From positions 1 through 54,522 of the forward strand of contig SCPZ01000061.1 in the NCBI GenBank assembly GCA_004299305.1: a stretch of 54,522 nucleotides of DNA. Direction: 5' to 3'. This DNA is from Methylobacter sp. GTDB taxonomy: Bacteria > Pseudomonadota > Gammaproteobacteria > Methylococcales > Methylomonadaceae. A program made the position numbers and the translations under genes. The notes under the pieces were generated by a model. The model was not told where the DNA came from. It did no database searches and worked only from the letters and a program-made list of their open reading frames with translations. Below are positions 7,924-15,650 of this stretch, in pieces (the stretch's first letter is position 1; each line of letters starts with the position of its first letter).

Positions 7924-9027
7924 TTAGCCCACATGCTCGGCAACTTCCAAATCGAACCCGGACAACGCGACATACTTTTTCTGCGGGCCTAGTACCTTCA
8001 GTTTATGCACGCCAAGATCGGCCAGGATTCTGGCGCCGGTTCCGGTGGTGCGCCAATCTGCGGCACCGGCAGCCTGAGCCGGACTCACAACGCCGTTATC
8101 TTCCAATTGGTAGTGATGAATCAATTCCGCCAACGATTTATTGTCTTCGCTTTGGCGGATAACCACCAGCACGCCGCGCCCTTCTTCAGCTATTTTTTGC
8201 ATGGCCGCACGCAATGGAACGTTGCAATCGCTACGCTTGGAGGCAAACAGGTCATCCAACAAGTTTCGCGCATGAACCCGGACTAAAACCGGTTCGTCGC
8301 CGGAAACCTGCCCCATAACCAGAGCCAGATGCAGGTTATTGTCATTCCTGTCCTGATAGGCATAAAGCCTGAATTCGCCGAACTCAGTGGGATAAGCGCA
8401 TTCGCTGATGCGTTCCAGAGTATTTTCGTGCTGGATACGGTAATGGATCAGATCGGCTATAGTGCCGATTTTAAGATTGTGTTGTTTAGCAAACACCTCC
8501 AAATCAGGCCGTCTTGCCATCGAACCGTCTTCATTGAGTATCTCGACGATGACCGCCGCCGGTTCCACACCTGCCAGCTTGGCTAAATCGCAGCCCGCTT
8601 CGGTATGGCCGGCACGGTTTAATACCCCGCCTGATTGCGCCATTAACGGGAATATGTGTCCCGGTTGCACCAGATCGTCGGCTTTGGCATCGGCAACTAC
8701 TGCGCATTGAATGGTGCGCGCGCGGTCGGCGGCTGAAATGCCGGTAGTTACGCCGGTCGCGGCTTCGATAGACACGGTAAAATTGGTCGAATGGGCGGTT
8801 TTATTTTCATTGACCATCAACGGCAAACGCAACTGCTGACAACGCTCACTGGTCAAGGTCAAACAAATCAGGCCGCGACCGTAACGCGCCATAAAATTAA
8901 CATCTTCAGGCCGCGTAAACGCAGCCGCCATAACCAGGTCGCCTTCATTTTCACGGTCTTCATCATCCATAATGATGACCATTTTGCCTACGCGTAAATC
9001 TTCTATAATTTCTTCGATAGTATTCAT
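7924..9027 (-). CDS. ribBA: 3,4-dihydroxy-2-butanone-4-phosphate synthase with degenerate GTP cyclohydrolase II domain (RibBA/RibBX type)
   Basis: A 367-residue two-domain protein. Residues 1-200 form a complete DHBP synthase: MDDEDRENEGDLVMAA near 20-35, the HTEAGCDLAKLAG segment near 141-153 and VEILNEDGSMARRPDLE near 161-177. This makes the four-carbon precursor for ribH. The C-terminal part (about 205-367) is folded like GTP cyclohydrolase II but two of the three zinc-ligand cysteines are replaced (Asn255 and Ser266 where E. coli RibA has Cys54 and Cys65; Cys268 remains), and the RQEGR-type segment reads RQSEDNK. It is therefore probably inactive as a cyclohydrolase, and a separate ribA is expected elsewhere. 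It lies 13 bp after ribE. Confidence 0.93.
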   Translation of the reverse strand: MNTIEEIIEDLRVGKMVIIMDDEDRENEGDLVMAAAFTRPEDVNFMARYGRGLICLTLTSERCQQLRLPLMVNENKTAHSTNFTVSIEAATGVTTGISAADRARTIQCAVVADAKADDLVQPGHIFPLMAQSGGVLNRAGHTEAGCDLAKLAGVEPAAVIVEILNEDGSMARRPDLEVFAKQHNLKIGTIADLIHYRIQHENTLERISECAYPTEFGEFRLYAYQDRNDNNLHLALVMGQVSGDEPVLVRVHARNLLDDLFASKRSDCNVPLRAAMQKIAEEGRGVLVVIRQSEDNKSLAELIHHYQLEDNGVVSPAQAAGAADWRTTGTGARILADLGVHKLKVLGPQKKYVALSGFDLEVAEHVG

Positions 9028-9040
9028 TGTGCCTTTGGGC

Positions 9041-9697
9041 TTAGCCTAAAAAACCGCTTTTTTGCAATAATTCTTCTGTGACGCCGCAGTGACTTTTAGC
9101 CGCCGCCTCACCCTTGATTAACCGCTCCAGATAGCGAGCCAGTAAATCCACTTCCAAGTTAACTTTAGTTCCGACTACCGCATCGCCCAAGGTGGTCTCC
9201 TTTAGCGTATGCGGTACGATATTAACGCTGAACGTAGCGCCATCGACTTCATTGACAGTCAGGCTGATGCCGTTGATGCAAATAGAGCCTTTTTCGGCAA
9301 TATATTTGGCCAGGTTATCGGGCGCTTTAAATTTAAAGCGGAACGAACGGCCGTCAGCCTGCTTTTCCGTCACCGCACCAATGCCGTCAACATGGCCGCT
9401 GACGATATGTCCGCCCAAGCGGGTTGACGGTGTTAAGGCCAGCTCCAGGTTGACTGGTGTGCCGACCGATGCAGCATTCAAGATGGTCCTGGACAAGGTT
9501 TCGTTGGAGACATCGGCGCAAAAATAATCCGAGCCCAACTCCACTGCGGTCAGGCACACGCCGTTGACGGCAATACTGTCGCCCAGCGCAACGTCATGCA
9601 TCGGTAATTTGCCGGTCGCTATGGTCAACCGGCAATCACCGGCTTTGCGCTCGATTGCCGATATAAGGCCCACTGCCAAGATTATGCCTGTAAACAT
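9041..9697 (-). CDS. ribE: Riboflavin synthase (alpha subunit)
   Basis: A 218-residue enzyme that dismutates two 6,7-dimethyl-8-ribityllumazine molecules to riboflavin. It shows the internal duplication of the family: MFTGII with DSIAVNGVCLTAVEL and GGHIVSGHVDGIG in the first barrel, then GSICINGISLTVNEVDG and NIVPHTLKETTLGD in the second. Normal length. It follows ribD by 8 bp and precedes ribBA by 13 bp, so all are likely co-transcribed. Some genomes call the same gene ribC. Confidence 0.96.
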   Translation of the reverse strand: MFTGIILAVGLISAIERKAGDCRLTIATGKLPMHDVALGDSIAVNGVCLTAVELGSDYFCADVSNETLSRTILNAASVGTPVNLELALTPSTRLGGHIVSGHVDGIGAVTEKQADGRSFRFKFKAPDNLAKYIAEKGSICINGISLTVNEVDGATFSVNIVPHTLKETTLGDAVVGTKVNLEVDLLARYLERLIKGEAAAKSHCGVTEELLQKSGFLG

Positions 9698-9705
9698 GAA
9701 AGCCC

Positions 9706-10791
9706 CTACAATGGTGTATAAGTTAATTTTAAATCCTGGCCGACTTGCCTGACATCGCGCAGTGTTAACTGTTTTTTATCCGCCATCTGCTGCAATCCCG
9801 GCAAGTTAAACAATCCACGACCCTGGTCACCCAAAATACAAGGCGCCATGTAAATGACGTACTCATCAACCAGGCCTTCAGCTAGTAATGCGCCATTCAG
9901 CACAGAACCCGCCTCAACCAGCAGTTCGTTGATCTGCTGCCCGCTTAAAAAATCCATCACAGCTTGCAAATCCAGTCGCCCGTTTTTGCCGGGCAGTTGA
10001 TAAACTTCAAAACCCGCCTGCTGCAACGCCTGTTGTTTTTGCTGATCCTCTGCACAAGTCAAAATCAGGCTGCGTCCCGGCAGTTTTGCCATCTTTGCTG
10101 CAACCGGCATGTTCAGATGCGTATCCAGCACCACCCTGAGCGGTTGCAAGACATCACTATCGATACGGGCATTCAGCGCCGGATCATCGGCCAATACGGT
10201 ATTGATGCCGGTTAAAATCGCCGAGCTCTCCGCCCTTAATCGTTGCACATCGGCCCTGGCCTCGGGTCCGGTAATCCATTTGCTTTCACCCGATGCCATC
10301 GCGGTGCGCCCATCGATACTCATCGCCAACTTGCTGCGCACAAATGGGCGGTTTTTAGTCATACGCTTGATAAAACCGCGATTCACCGCCAACGCGTCTT
10401 CCTGCAACACACCACAGACGACTTCAATTCCCGCCGTTTTGAGCTTTTCCAGTCCTGCGCCTGATACCCGAGGATTCGGGTCCTGCATGGCCGCAACAAC
10501 CCGACTGACTCCGGCTTTTATCAACGCATCGCAACACGGCGGCGTTTTGCCGTGATGACTACATGGCTCCAAGCTTACATAAGCCGTTGTCCCCTTGGCA
10601 TCCGGTACATCTTTTAACGCTTCAACTTCCGCATGACCTTGGCCCGCTTTGGCATGCCAGCCCTCCCCGATCACTACATCATCCTTGACCAGCACACAGC
10701 CTACACGAGGATTCGGGTCGGTGGTATAACGGCCTTTTTTAGCCAGATAAATGGCTCGAGCCATATAAAAAGCATCGCGGTCCGCTGACAT
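9706..10791 (-). CDS. ribD: Bifunctional diaminohydroxyphosphoribosylaminopyrimidine deaminase / uracil reductase
   Basis: About 361 residues. The N-terminal zinc deaminase shows HAEVEALKDV and PCSHHGKTPPCCDALI (zinc ligands His, Cys, Cys), and the C-terminal NADPH reductase begins near residue 145 with RPFVRSKLAMSIDGRTA and includes KWITGPEARADVQRLRA and LLVEAGSVLNGALL. It performs the second and third steps of riboflavin synthesis. The ATG at 10791 is preceded by GGAG within the end of nrdR; a GTG at 10803 overlapping the nrdR stop (GTGA) is an alternative that would add four residues. Either way it is coupled to nrdR. Confidence 0.95.
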   Translation of the reverse strand: MSADRDAFYMARAIYLAKKGRYTTDPNPRVGCVLVKDDVVIGEGWHAKAGQGHAEVEALKDVPDAKGTTAYVSLEPCSHHGKTPPCCDALIKAGVSRVVAAMQDPNPRVSGAGLEKLKTAGIEVVCGVLQEDALAVNRGFIKRMTKNRPFVRSKLAMSIDGRTAMASGESKWITGPEARADVQRLRAESSAILTGINTVLADDPALNARIDSDVLQPLRVVLDTHLNMPVAAKMAKLPGRSLILTCAEDQQKQQALQQAGFEVYQLPGKNGRLDLQAVMDFLSGQQINELLVEAGSVLNGALLAEGLVDEYVIYMAPCILGDQGRGLFNLPGLQQMADKKQLTLRDVRQVGQDLKLTYTPL

Positions 10792-10799
10792 TATTTTTG

Positions 10800-11441
10800 T
10801 CACTCCGGTTCCCTCGGCAACTGCTCCTTGCGTTGCCCTACTTCGGCAACTGCTCCCGGCGTTGCTCTACCTCCTGCATCCTTGCAGTCGTCCTGCATCC
10901 GTACAGTCGTACCGACTGCGGCACTTCCGCCATCCATGGCAGTCGACCGCGCCGGTTCCCTACCGGCTGCGGCACTTCCACCATCCATGGCAGTCGTTTG
11001 TAAATGTTCAATCATATCGGTGAATTCGCTGACATCCTGAAAACTGCGATAAACCGAGGCAAAACGCACAAAAGCCACATGATCCAATGAACTCAATTCT
11101 TTCATGACCTTTTCGCCCAACTCCTGGGCCGATATTTCCCGCTCGCCTATCGCTCGCAAATCCTGTTTTATTCGATTAATCGCGGCTTCAATATCATCGC
11201 TACCTACAGGCCGTTTTTCCAACGCCCTAAGCATGCCTGATCGCAACTTATTTTCCTCGAAAGGCTCACGTATTCCATCGCGTTTAATAATACGGGGCAG
11301 TGTTAATTCAGCGACTTCGTGCGTCGTAAATCGCTCCTTACAAACGTTACACTCACGCCGACGACGAACCTGATCGCCATCATTTGCCAATCTGGAATCA
11401 AGGACCCGCGTATCTTGTGCGCCACAAAACGGACATCGCAT
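10800..11441 (-). CDS. nrdR: NrdR transcriptional repressor with an abnormal repeat-derived C-terminal tail
   Basis: A zinc-ribbon/ATP-cone repressor of ribonucleotide reductase genes. Residues 1-45 carry the ribbon ([27 protein letters not shown]) and about 49-140 the ATP cone ([41 protein letters not shown]). The family normally ends near residue 150, after the stretch seen here as FTDMIEHL. This protein continues for about 65 more residues ([11 protein letters not shown] twice, then a Gly/Arg/Glu-rich run), encoded by a dispersed DNA repeat found elsewhere in the window in non-coding spacers. The repeat has therefore probably displaced the native stop. The repressor domain itself looks intact. 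Confidence 0.93.
   Translation of the reverse strand: MRCPFCGAQDTRVLDSRLANDGDQVRRRRECNVCKERFTTHEVAELTLPRIIKRDGIREPFEENKLRSGMLRALEKRPVGSDDIEAAINRIKQDLRAIGEREISAQELGEKVMKELSSLDHVAFVRFASVYRSFQDVSEFTDMIEHLQTTAMDGGSAAAGREPARSTAMDGGSAAVGTTVRMQDDCKDAGGRATPGAVAEVGQRKEQLPREPE
10806..10998. repeat. Dispersed CGGCAACTGCTCC / CTCCTGCATCC repeat cluster inside the 3' end of nrdR
   Basis: On the plus strand this stretch has two copies of CGGCAACTGCTCC (near 10816 and 10845), CTACCTCCTGCATCC followed by TGCAGTCGT, and two copies of CCATCCATGGCAGTCG about 51 bp apart. Closely related sequence lies in non-coding DNA at 18598-18670, and partial copies at 17472-17498 and about 11490-11520. It is a dispersed repeat family, here read through by nrdR on the minus strand. 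Confidence 0.8.
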
Positions 11442-11651
11442 AGTTAAGCCACTCTATTTTGTATATACCAATGACCTCCATGAATGGAGGAAATGCCGAC
11501 GACTGCCGGGAGCAGTCGCGACAAGATAGACTTTCAAATTCGAAAAACCGTTAATTTTATAACACTCTGCCTGTTATCTGTATTTTATTTTCTAAACTAT
11601 ACTGTAGCCGCGCTCATATCGACTCAACTACATCATCCAAGACGCAGCCAA

Positions 11652-12302
11652 ATGAAAGATCAAGAAGGCGTAATAAAATATCAGCTAAATCATACGCAGC
11701 AGCCGATTCCCCCTCTATGCTCCCTAACCGAAATCAACGCATGGCGCACTATTGCGGTCCGACTTGATCTTATTGGGCAATCCCCTAAACGTTATAACAA
11801 CATCGGTTTCGGCAATATCAGCCAAAGAATCAATCCTAACAGCAATCAATTTATCATCAGCGGCACTCAAACCGGCCATATCGAACATTTAAACCCCGAA
11901 CATTATTGCCTTATCGTCAAAGCGGAACCCCACCAAAACCGGCTTCAGTCCTGCGGTTTGTGCAAACCATCGTCTGAATCCCTGACTCACGCCAGCATTT
12001 ATGCCCAGAATAATGCTGTCCAAGCCGTTATTCACGCCCACAGCCCTGAGATATGGAAACATACTGTAGCGCTTGGACTAGCCCACACGACTGCCGACAT
12101 ACCTTACGGCACGGTTGAAATGGCGACGGCTGTTAAGCGGTTATTCCAATCAGGGAACTTAACACAGACTTCATTATTTACCATGCTGGGACATGAAGAC
12201 GGGGTCATTGCTTTCGGCAGAAACATGCAGGAGGCGGCGTGGGAGCTAATTAACTGTTTATCGCTGGCCATCGGCATTGAACAACAATGCATTAACCGAT
12301 AA
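11652..12302 (+). CDS. Class II aldolase/adducin-family protein
   Basis: A 216-residue protein with the class II aldolase fold (L-fuculose-phosphate aldolase, methylthioribulose-phosphate dehydratase and relatives). Typical features are NIGFGNISQRI near residue 50, SSESLTHASIYAQN with the catalytic-type Glu, the zinc motif AVIHAHSPEIWKH (HxH) and the later LGHEDGVIAFGRN with the third His. Substrate cannot be told. The ATG at 11652 is chosen because homology begins shortly after it; the frame is open upstream to 11484, but that part covers a repeat fragment and an unlikely hydrophobic leader. It stands alone, divergent from nrdR and 40 bp ahead of grxC. Confidence 0.8.
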   Translation: MKDQEGVIKYQLNHTQQPIPPLCSLTEINAWRTIAVRLDLIGQSPKRYNNIGFGNISQRINPNSNQFIISGTQTGHIEHLNPEHYCLIVKAEPHQNRLQSCGLCKPSSESLTHASIYAQNNAVQAVIHAHSPEIWKHTVALGLAHTTADIPYGTVEMATAVKRLFQSGNLTQTSLFTMLGHEDGVIAFGRNMQEAAWELINCLSLAIGIEQQCINR

Positions 12303-12342
12303 AATGCACGACCCTATATTAGCGACCTTTAATTAATAAAAT

Positions 12343-12600
12343 ATGCCGGAAATACAGATCTACACAACCAATATTTGCCCTTATTGCATGATGGCTAAAC
12401 GCCTGCTCGACAAAAAGGGAGCTCACTACACAGAAATTAATGTCGATGCCAAACCTGGCTTAAGAGAGGAGATGATGCTCAAAACAAACCGCCGGACGGT
12501 TCCTCAAATCTATATCGGCGATTATCATGTCGGCGGCTTTGACGAGCTGTATGCGTTGGACCAACAAAAGAAACTGGATGATTTACTGGCAGTTGCGTAG
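12343..12600 (+). CDS. grxC: Glutaredoxin 3
   Basis: An 85-residue thioredoxin-fold thiol oxidoreductase with the dithiol site CPYC (NICPYCMMAKRLLDKKG), the cis-proline motif RRTVPQIYIGDYHVGGFDEL and a short C-terminal helix. It reduces protein disulfides and glutathione mixed disulfides in the cytoplasm. Length is typical of GrxC. It follows the aldolase-like gene by 40 bp on the same strand, but a functional link is not implied. Confidence 0.95.
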   Translation: MPEIQIYTTNICPYCMMAKRLLDKKGAHYTEINVDAKPGLREEMMLKTNRRTVPQIYIGDYHVGGFDELYALDQQKKLDDLLAVA

Positions 12601-12688
12601 ATGGCCCTCTTTTTTAAGACCTATTGACTCATTAACGCCGACGAGTATAAGCGTGGGTAATGTTGCAAGCGGTTACAAAACATTACCC

Positions 12689-12901
12689 CTATGCCACTTG
12701 ACAATGTGCTACATCCCCGGCCAGCAATTCCAATACTAAAACATCGCAAGCCCCACACCCTGAACAAGCACCGGTGATTCTGGATATTTCATCCAGATTA
12801 TCCACTCCATTATTAACAAGAGCCTTAATTTGCTCTTTAGTTGCGCCACTACAATAACAAATAATGTCCTTGCCTTTATCCGGATTCATATCTTCATTCA
12901 T
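12689..12901 (-). CDS. Bfd-like [2Fe-2S]-binding protein
   Basis: A 70-residue protein with four cysteines in the bacterioferritin-associated-ferredoxin pattern: ICYCSGATKEQIKALV (CxC) and TGACSGCGACDVLVLELL (CxxC plus extra Cys). Such domains bind a [2Fe-2S] cluster and either reduce bacterioferritin to release iron or act as small redox modules. No bacterioferritin gene is adjacent. Start could also be the inner Met at 12889. A 17-copy hexanucleotide repeat lies 65-166 bp upstream of the start codon, in the region where its promoter should be. Confidence 0.8.
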   Translation of the reverse strand: MNEDMNPDKGKDIICYCSGATKEQIKALVNNGVDNLDEISRITGACSGCGACDVLVLELLAGDVAHCQVA

Positions 12902-12965
12902 CTAAAAACCGCAGTTGGATCGTGTGAAAGCCGTTCGTGCTAAACCTCAAAGCATGGGTGGCTCC

Positions 12966-13067
12966 ATGTTTATGTTTATGTTTATGTTTATGTTTATGTT
13001 TATGTTTATGTTTATGTTTATGTTTATGTTTATGTTTATGTTTATGTTTATGTTTATGTTTATGTTT
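12966..13067. repeat. Hexanucleotide microsatellite (ATGTTT)17
   Basis: Seventeen uninterrupted perfect copies of ATGTTT (AAACAT on the minus strand) over 102 bp. Read on the plus strand it encodes a Met-Phe run within a spurious open frame. It lies in the spacer upstream of the minus-strand Bfd-like gene and downstream of galU. Perfect tandem arrays of this length are prone to slipped-strand copy change. Confidence 0.97.
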
Positions 13068-13087
13068 AATTCAGATTGTGGTACGAC

Positions 13088-13121
13088 GCTTGTAATAACG
13101 AATAAATTCGCCATTACAAGC
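13088..13121. repeat. 34-bp imperfect palindrome downstream of galU
   Basis: Arms GCTTGTAAT (13088-13096) and ATTACAAGC (13113-13121) pair perfectly, and inner CGAAT/ATTCG extends the stem. It lies 11 bp beyond the galU stop. It could be a terminator-like hairpin for galU but lacks a U-tract. Confidence 0.65.
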
Positions 13122-13132
13122 TCGCATGTTAC

Positions 13133-14014
13133 TTACTCAAGAACCAAATTCTTCAAATAATCCAGAAAATCGCCCTTTAACTCTTCATGTATCAAGCCAT
13201 ATTCAACAGTTGCCTGCAAATAACCGAGTTTTGATCCGCAATCGTACCGTTTACCTTCAAATTCATAGGCCAGCACCTGCTCATCGGTCATTAATGCCGC
13301 TATCGCATCAGTCAACTGGATCTCACCACCAGCGCCGCGCTCTGTCGTTTCAATCTTTTCAAAAATGGCAGGTGTCAGAATATAGCGACCAACTACTCCG
13401 AGATTTGATGGAGCGCGCTCGGGAGCAGGTTTTTCAACAATCAATTCAACCTGGCCTAGCGCCGGGGAGACTTCCTTGGTTTTGACTATGCCGTATTTAT
13501 CGGTTTCTTGGGGATTTACTCTTTCTACGCCTAATACACTGCACTGATTTTTATCATATTGCTCAACCATTTGAGTCATACAACCGGCGCCGTTACGATT
13601 TCCGATCAAGTCATCGGCCAAGATAACCGCAAACGGTTCATCGCCGACGGCAGACTTGGCGCAAAGCACCGCATGACCTAAGCCCAATGCTTCAGGCTGA
13701 CGAATAAACACGAATGACACATTCGGCGGCATCATCTCCCGAACCATTTTTAATATTCCGGTCTTACCGCGAATAGTCAGCTCATTTTCCAACTCATAAG
13801 CCTTATCAAAATGATCCATGATGACGTTTTTGGTTCGGCCCGTAACAAATATCATCGTATCAATACCCGCAGCTACGGCCTCTTCAACACAATACTGGAT
13901 CAAGGGCTTGTCCACAACCGGCAACATTTCCTTCGGACTGGCCTTAGTGGCAGGTAAAAAGCGGGTTCCGAGACCCGCAACCGGAAAAACTGCTTTTCTT
14001 ATTTTTTGATTCAT
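13133..14014 (-). CDS. galU: UTP--glucose-1-phosphate uridylyltransferase
   Basis: A 293-residue nucleotidyltransferase making UDP-glucose from UTP and glucose 1-phosphate, for polysaccharide and glycogen-related synthesis. It begins with the family-typical KIRKAVFPVAGLGTRFLPATKA (nucleotide-binding loop), followed by PKEMLPVVDKPLIQYCVEEA, RQPEALGLGHAVLCAK, FAVILADDLI and RYILTPAIFEKIE, with GGEIQLTDAI and RYDCGSKLGYL near the end. The ATG at 14014 matches the usual N-terminus; the frame extends 21 codons further upstream without homology. Apparently monocistronic. Confidence 0.96.
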   Translation of the reverse strand: MNQKIRKAVFPVAGLGTRFLPATKASPKEMLPVVDKPLIQYCVEEAVAAGIDTMIFVTGRTKNVIMDHFDKAYELENELTIRGKTGILKMVREMMPPNVSFVFIRQPEALGLGHAVLCAKSAVGDEPFAVILADDLIGNRNGAGCMTQMVEQYDKNQCSVLGVERVNPQETDKYGIVKTKEVSPALGQVELIVEKPAPERAPSNLGVVGRYILTPAIFEKIETTERGAGGEIQLTDAIAALMTDEQVLAYEFEGKRYDCGSKLGYLQATVEYGLIHEELKGDFLDYLKNLVLE

Positions 14015-14166
14015 TTTAAGACATTCTCGACAATACAGATCATTAAAAACCAGATGCTGGGCGCAGCATTTGATCATCCCTGCCCTACAAAAAGAGCGAT
14101 TTCATTTTAAGCTTTTTCCAGACTTCGACTCTATTTATCTTTAAATACGAAGCTGTTATTCAATAA

Positions 14167-14931
14167 CTAAAAACTTTCAACCAATGCCGTAAAAACATCC
14201 GGTTGTTGTACATGTAGCCAATGTCCGGCGTCAGCTATGGTGCTCAAAGCCGCCTCCGGAAATAACGAGTCTATATCTCCGGGCTTAACGAAGTCTGAAT
14301 CGCCTCCTGCGATAAACAAGGCTTTGCCGGTAAATGGCGCTAAATGGTCTGCATTCGGAAAGGCAGCGATATTGGGTGCCATCCGGTGAAAAATATCCAG
14401 ATCAACCCGCCAACAATATTTGCCGTCCTTTAGAATGAGATTTTGCAGCAGGAATTGGCGATAACTCAATTCGGGTATGCGTGACGCGAGCAGTGTTTCG
14501 GCTTGTTTGCGGTTGCTGATTTCAGCCAGCGGCAGCGCTTTTAGCGCCAGTACGGTGTTGTCAAAACTATGTTTATAGCTGATCGGCGCAATATCGGCCA
14601 CAATCAGCTTATCCACCCTGTCCGGCGCCGCAAGCGCAAGCCACATGGACACCTTGCCCCCCATGCTATGCCCCAACAAGCCGGTTTTTTTCAAGTCGCG
14701 TCGATCAATAAATCGCAACAAATCCGCTGCCATGGACGGATAATCCATGACCGGGTGATGCGGCGATACGCCGTGATTGCGCATGTCCGGCACATAAACA
14801 TGAAACCGGCCGGATAATCTTTGCGCTATTTGCCGCCAGTTTCGCGAAGAAGCAAAAAAACCATGCAAGATAATCAGCGGACTGTTATTCGGGTCGCCGA
14901 ATTCCTCAAAAGCGAGTTCTACAGTTTCCAT
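14167..14931 (-). CDS. Alpha/beta-fold hydrolase (YbfF-like esterase)
   Basis: A 254-residue alpha/beta hydrolase. The oxyanion-hole loop LIILHGFFASSRNW, nucleophile elbow GLLGHSMGGKVSMWLA (Ser), acid region and terminal His motif ADAGHWLHVQQPD are all visible; PDMRNHGVSPHHPVMDYPSMAADL is characteristic of the YbfF/EstB-type acyl-esterase group. Substrate not predictable. The ATG at 14931 shares its A with the TGA of the upstream DUF445 gene (TGATG), giving translational coupling and fixing the start; a longer open frame upstream is only overlap. Confidence 0.9.
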   Translation of the reverse strand: METVELAFEEFGDPNNSPLIILHGFFASSRNWRQIAQRLSGRFHVYVPDMRNHGVSPHHPVMDYPSMAADLLRFIDRRDLKKTGLLGHSMGGKVSMWLALAAPDRVDKLIVADIAPISYKHSFDNTVLALKALPLAEISNRKQAETLLASRIPELSYRQFLLQNLILKDGKYCWRVDLDIFHRMAPNIAAFPNADHLAPFTGKALFIAGGDSDFVKPGDIDSLFPEAALSTIADAGHWLHVQQPDVFTALVESF

Positions 14932-15650
14932 CAGGCAAAAACGAATAACGCGCCCATCAAACCGCCGAAGATACCGCCCCAAACAACCAACCAGCCCAAA
15001 TGCTCGCGGATGATAGCCTGAACCATCTCTTTAACTAATTGCGGGGTTAACTCACTCAAGCGCTTGTCGATGACTGTTTCGATTTTGCCGATAATATCAC
15101 CGCCAATTTTATGTGCATCCAAGCCCTGTTTTAATGCGGTTTTAAATCGTTCGGACTCGACCATTTCAGTCAGGGTGATTTTCATTTTCTCGGTAAACGG
15201 TTCTTTTAACGGCGCCAGCGCTTCTTCGCCGCCCATCATCACCAACATGCCACCAAAAGAAGATCCCATAATCGACGACACCAAGCCTTCGTACACCTTG
15301 TCGTAATCGACTGCATTCAATAAAGGCTCCAGATTCAGCAGGTTTTTGCCTTGTTGTTCCTCGTTTTCAATAAACTGTTCGATGTTGTTTGCAGTAAAAA
15401 ACTGTTCCATCATCAGCCGTTTGATGGACAGTTTGAATTCTTCAAACCGGTCTGGTATAACGCCCGAACCATATAAATAAGGCACTTTTTCAAACAGCAT
15501 GTAAATTGCCAGCCAATTGGTAATCGCCCCGGAAAGGGCAAAAAAGCCGATGGATTTAATGAATTGTATAGAGCTTGCATAGCCGATAATAATGATCACA
15601 ACCGCGATAAAATTGGTCATGAAGCTTTTATTTAATAATTGTTCGTTCAT
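14931..15650 (-). CDS. DUF445-family membrane protein
   Basis: A 239-residue protein with hydrophobic segments at the N-terminus (about residues 12-55: FIAVVIIIIGYASSIQF and FFALSGAITNWLAIYMLF) and one at the extreme C-terminus (GWLVVWGGIFGGLMGALFVF). The TNWLAIYMLFEKVPYLYGSGVIPDRFEEFK segment is the signature of DUF445 proteins. The middle is an amphipathic helical region. Function of the family is not established. Its ATG overlaps the lpdA stop (ATGA) and its stop overlaps the hydrolase start, so lpdA, this gene and the hydrolase form one translationally coupled unit. Confidence 0.88.
   Translation of the reverse strand: MNEQLLNKSFMTNFIAVVIIIIGYASSIQFIKSIGFFALSGAITNWLAIYMLFEKVPYLYGSGVIPDRFEEFKLSIKRLMMEQFFTANNIEQFIENEEQQGKNLLNLEPLLNAVDYDKVYEGLVSSIMGSSFGGMLVMMGGEEALAPLKEPFTEKMKITLTEMVESERFKTALKQGLDAHKIGGDIIGKIETVIDKRLSELTPQLVKEMVQAIIREHLGWLVVWGGIFGGLMGALFVFA

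Noticed and set aside
11442-11483. FMN riboswitch upstream of the rib block
   Set aside because: The 5' regions of nrdR, ribD and ribBA are too short or lack the RFN core; none was seen in the window.
11484-11651. N-terminal extension of the aldolase-like protein with a hydrophobic stretch that resembles a signal anchor
   Set aside because: The first codons lie in a fragment of the dispersed repeat, and the class II aldolase homology begins only after the ATG at 11652; a cytoplasmic enzyme is expected.
12915-13160. Open frame encoding a long Met-Phe repeat
   Set aside because: It is just the translation of the ATGTTT microsatellite, with no SD, no homology and unrelated flanks.
14015-14077. 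21-codon N-terminal extension of GalU
   Set aside because: It has no family similarity; the MNQKIRKAVFPVAG start at 14014 is standard.
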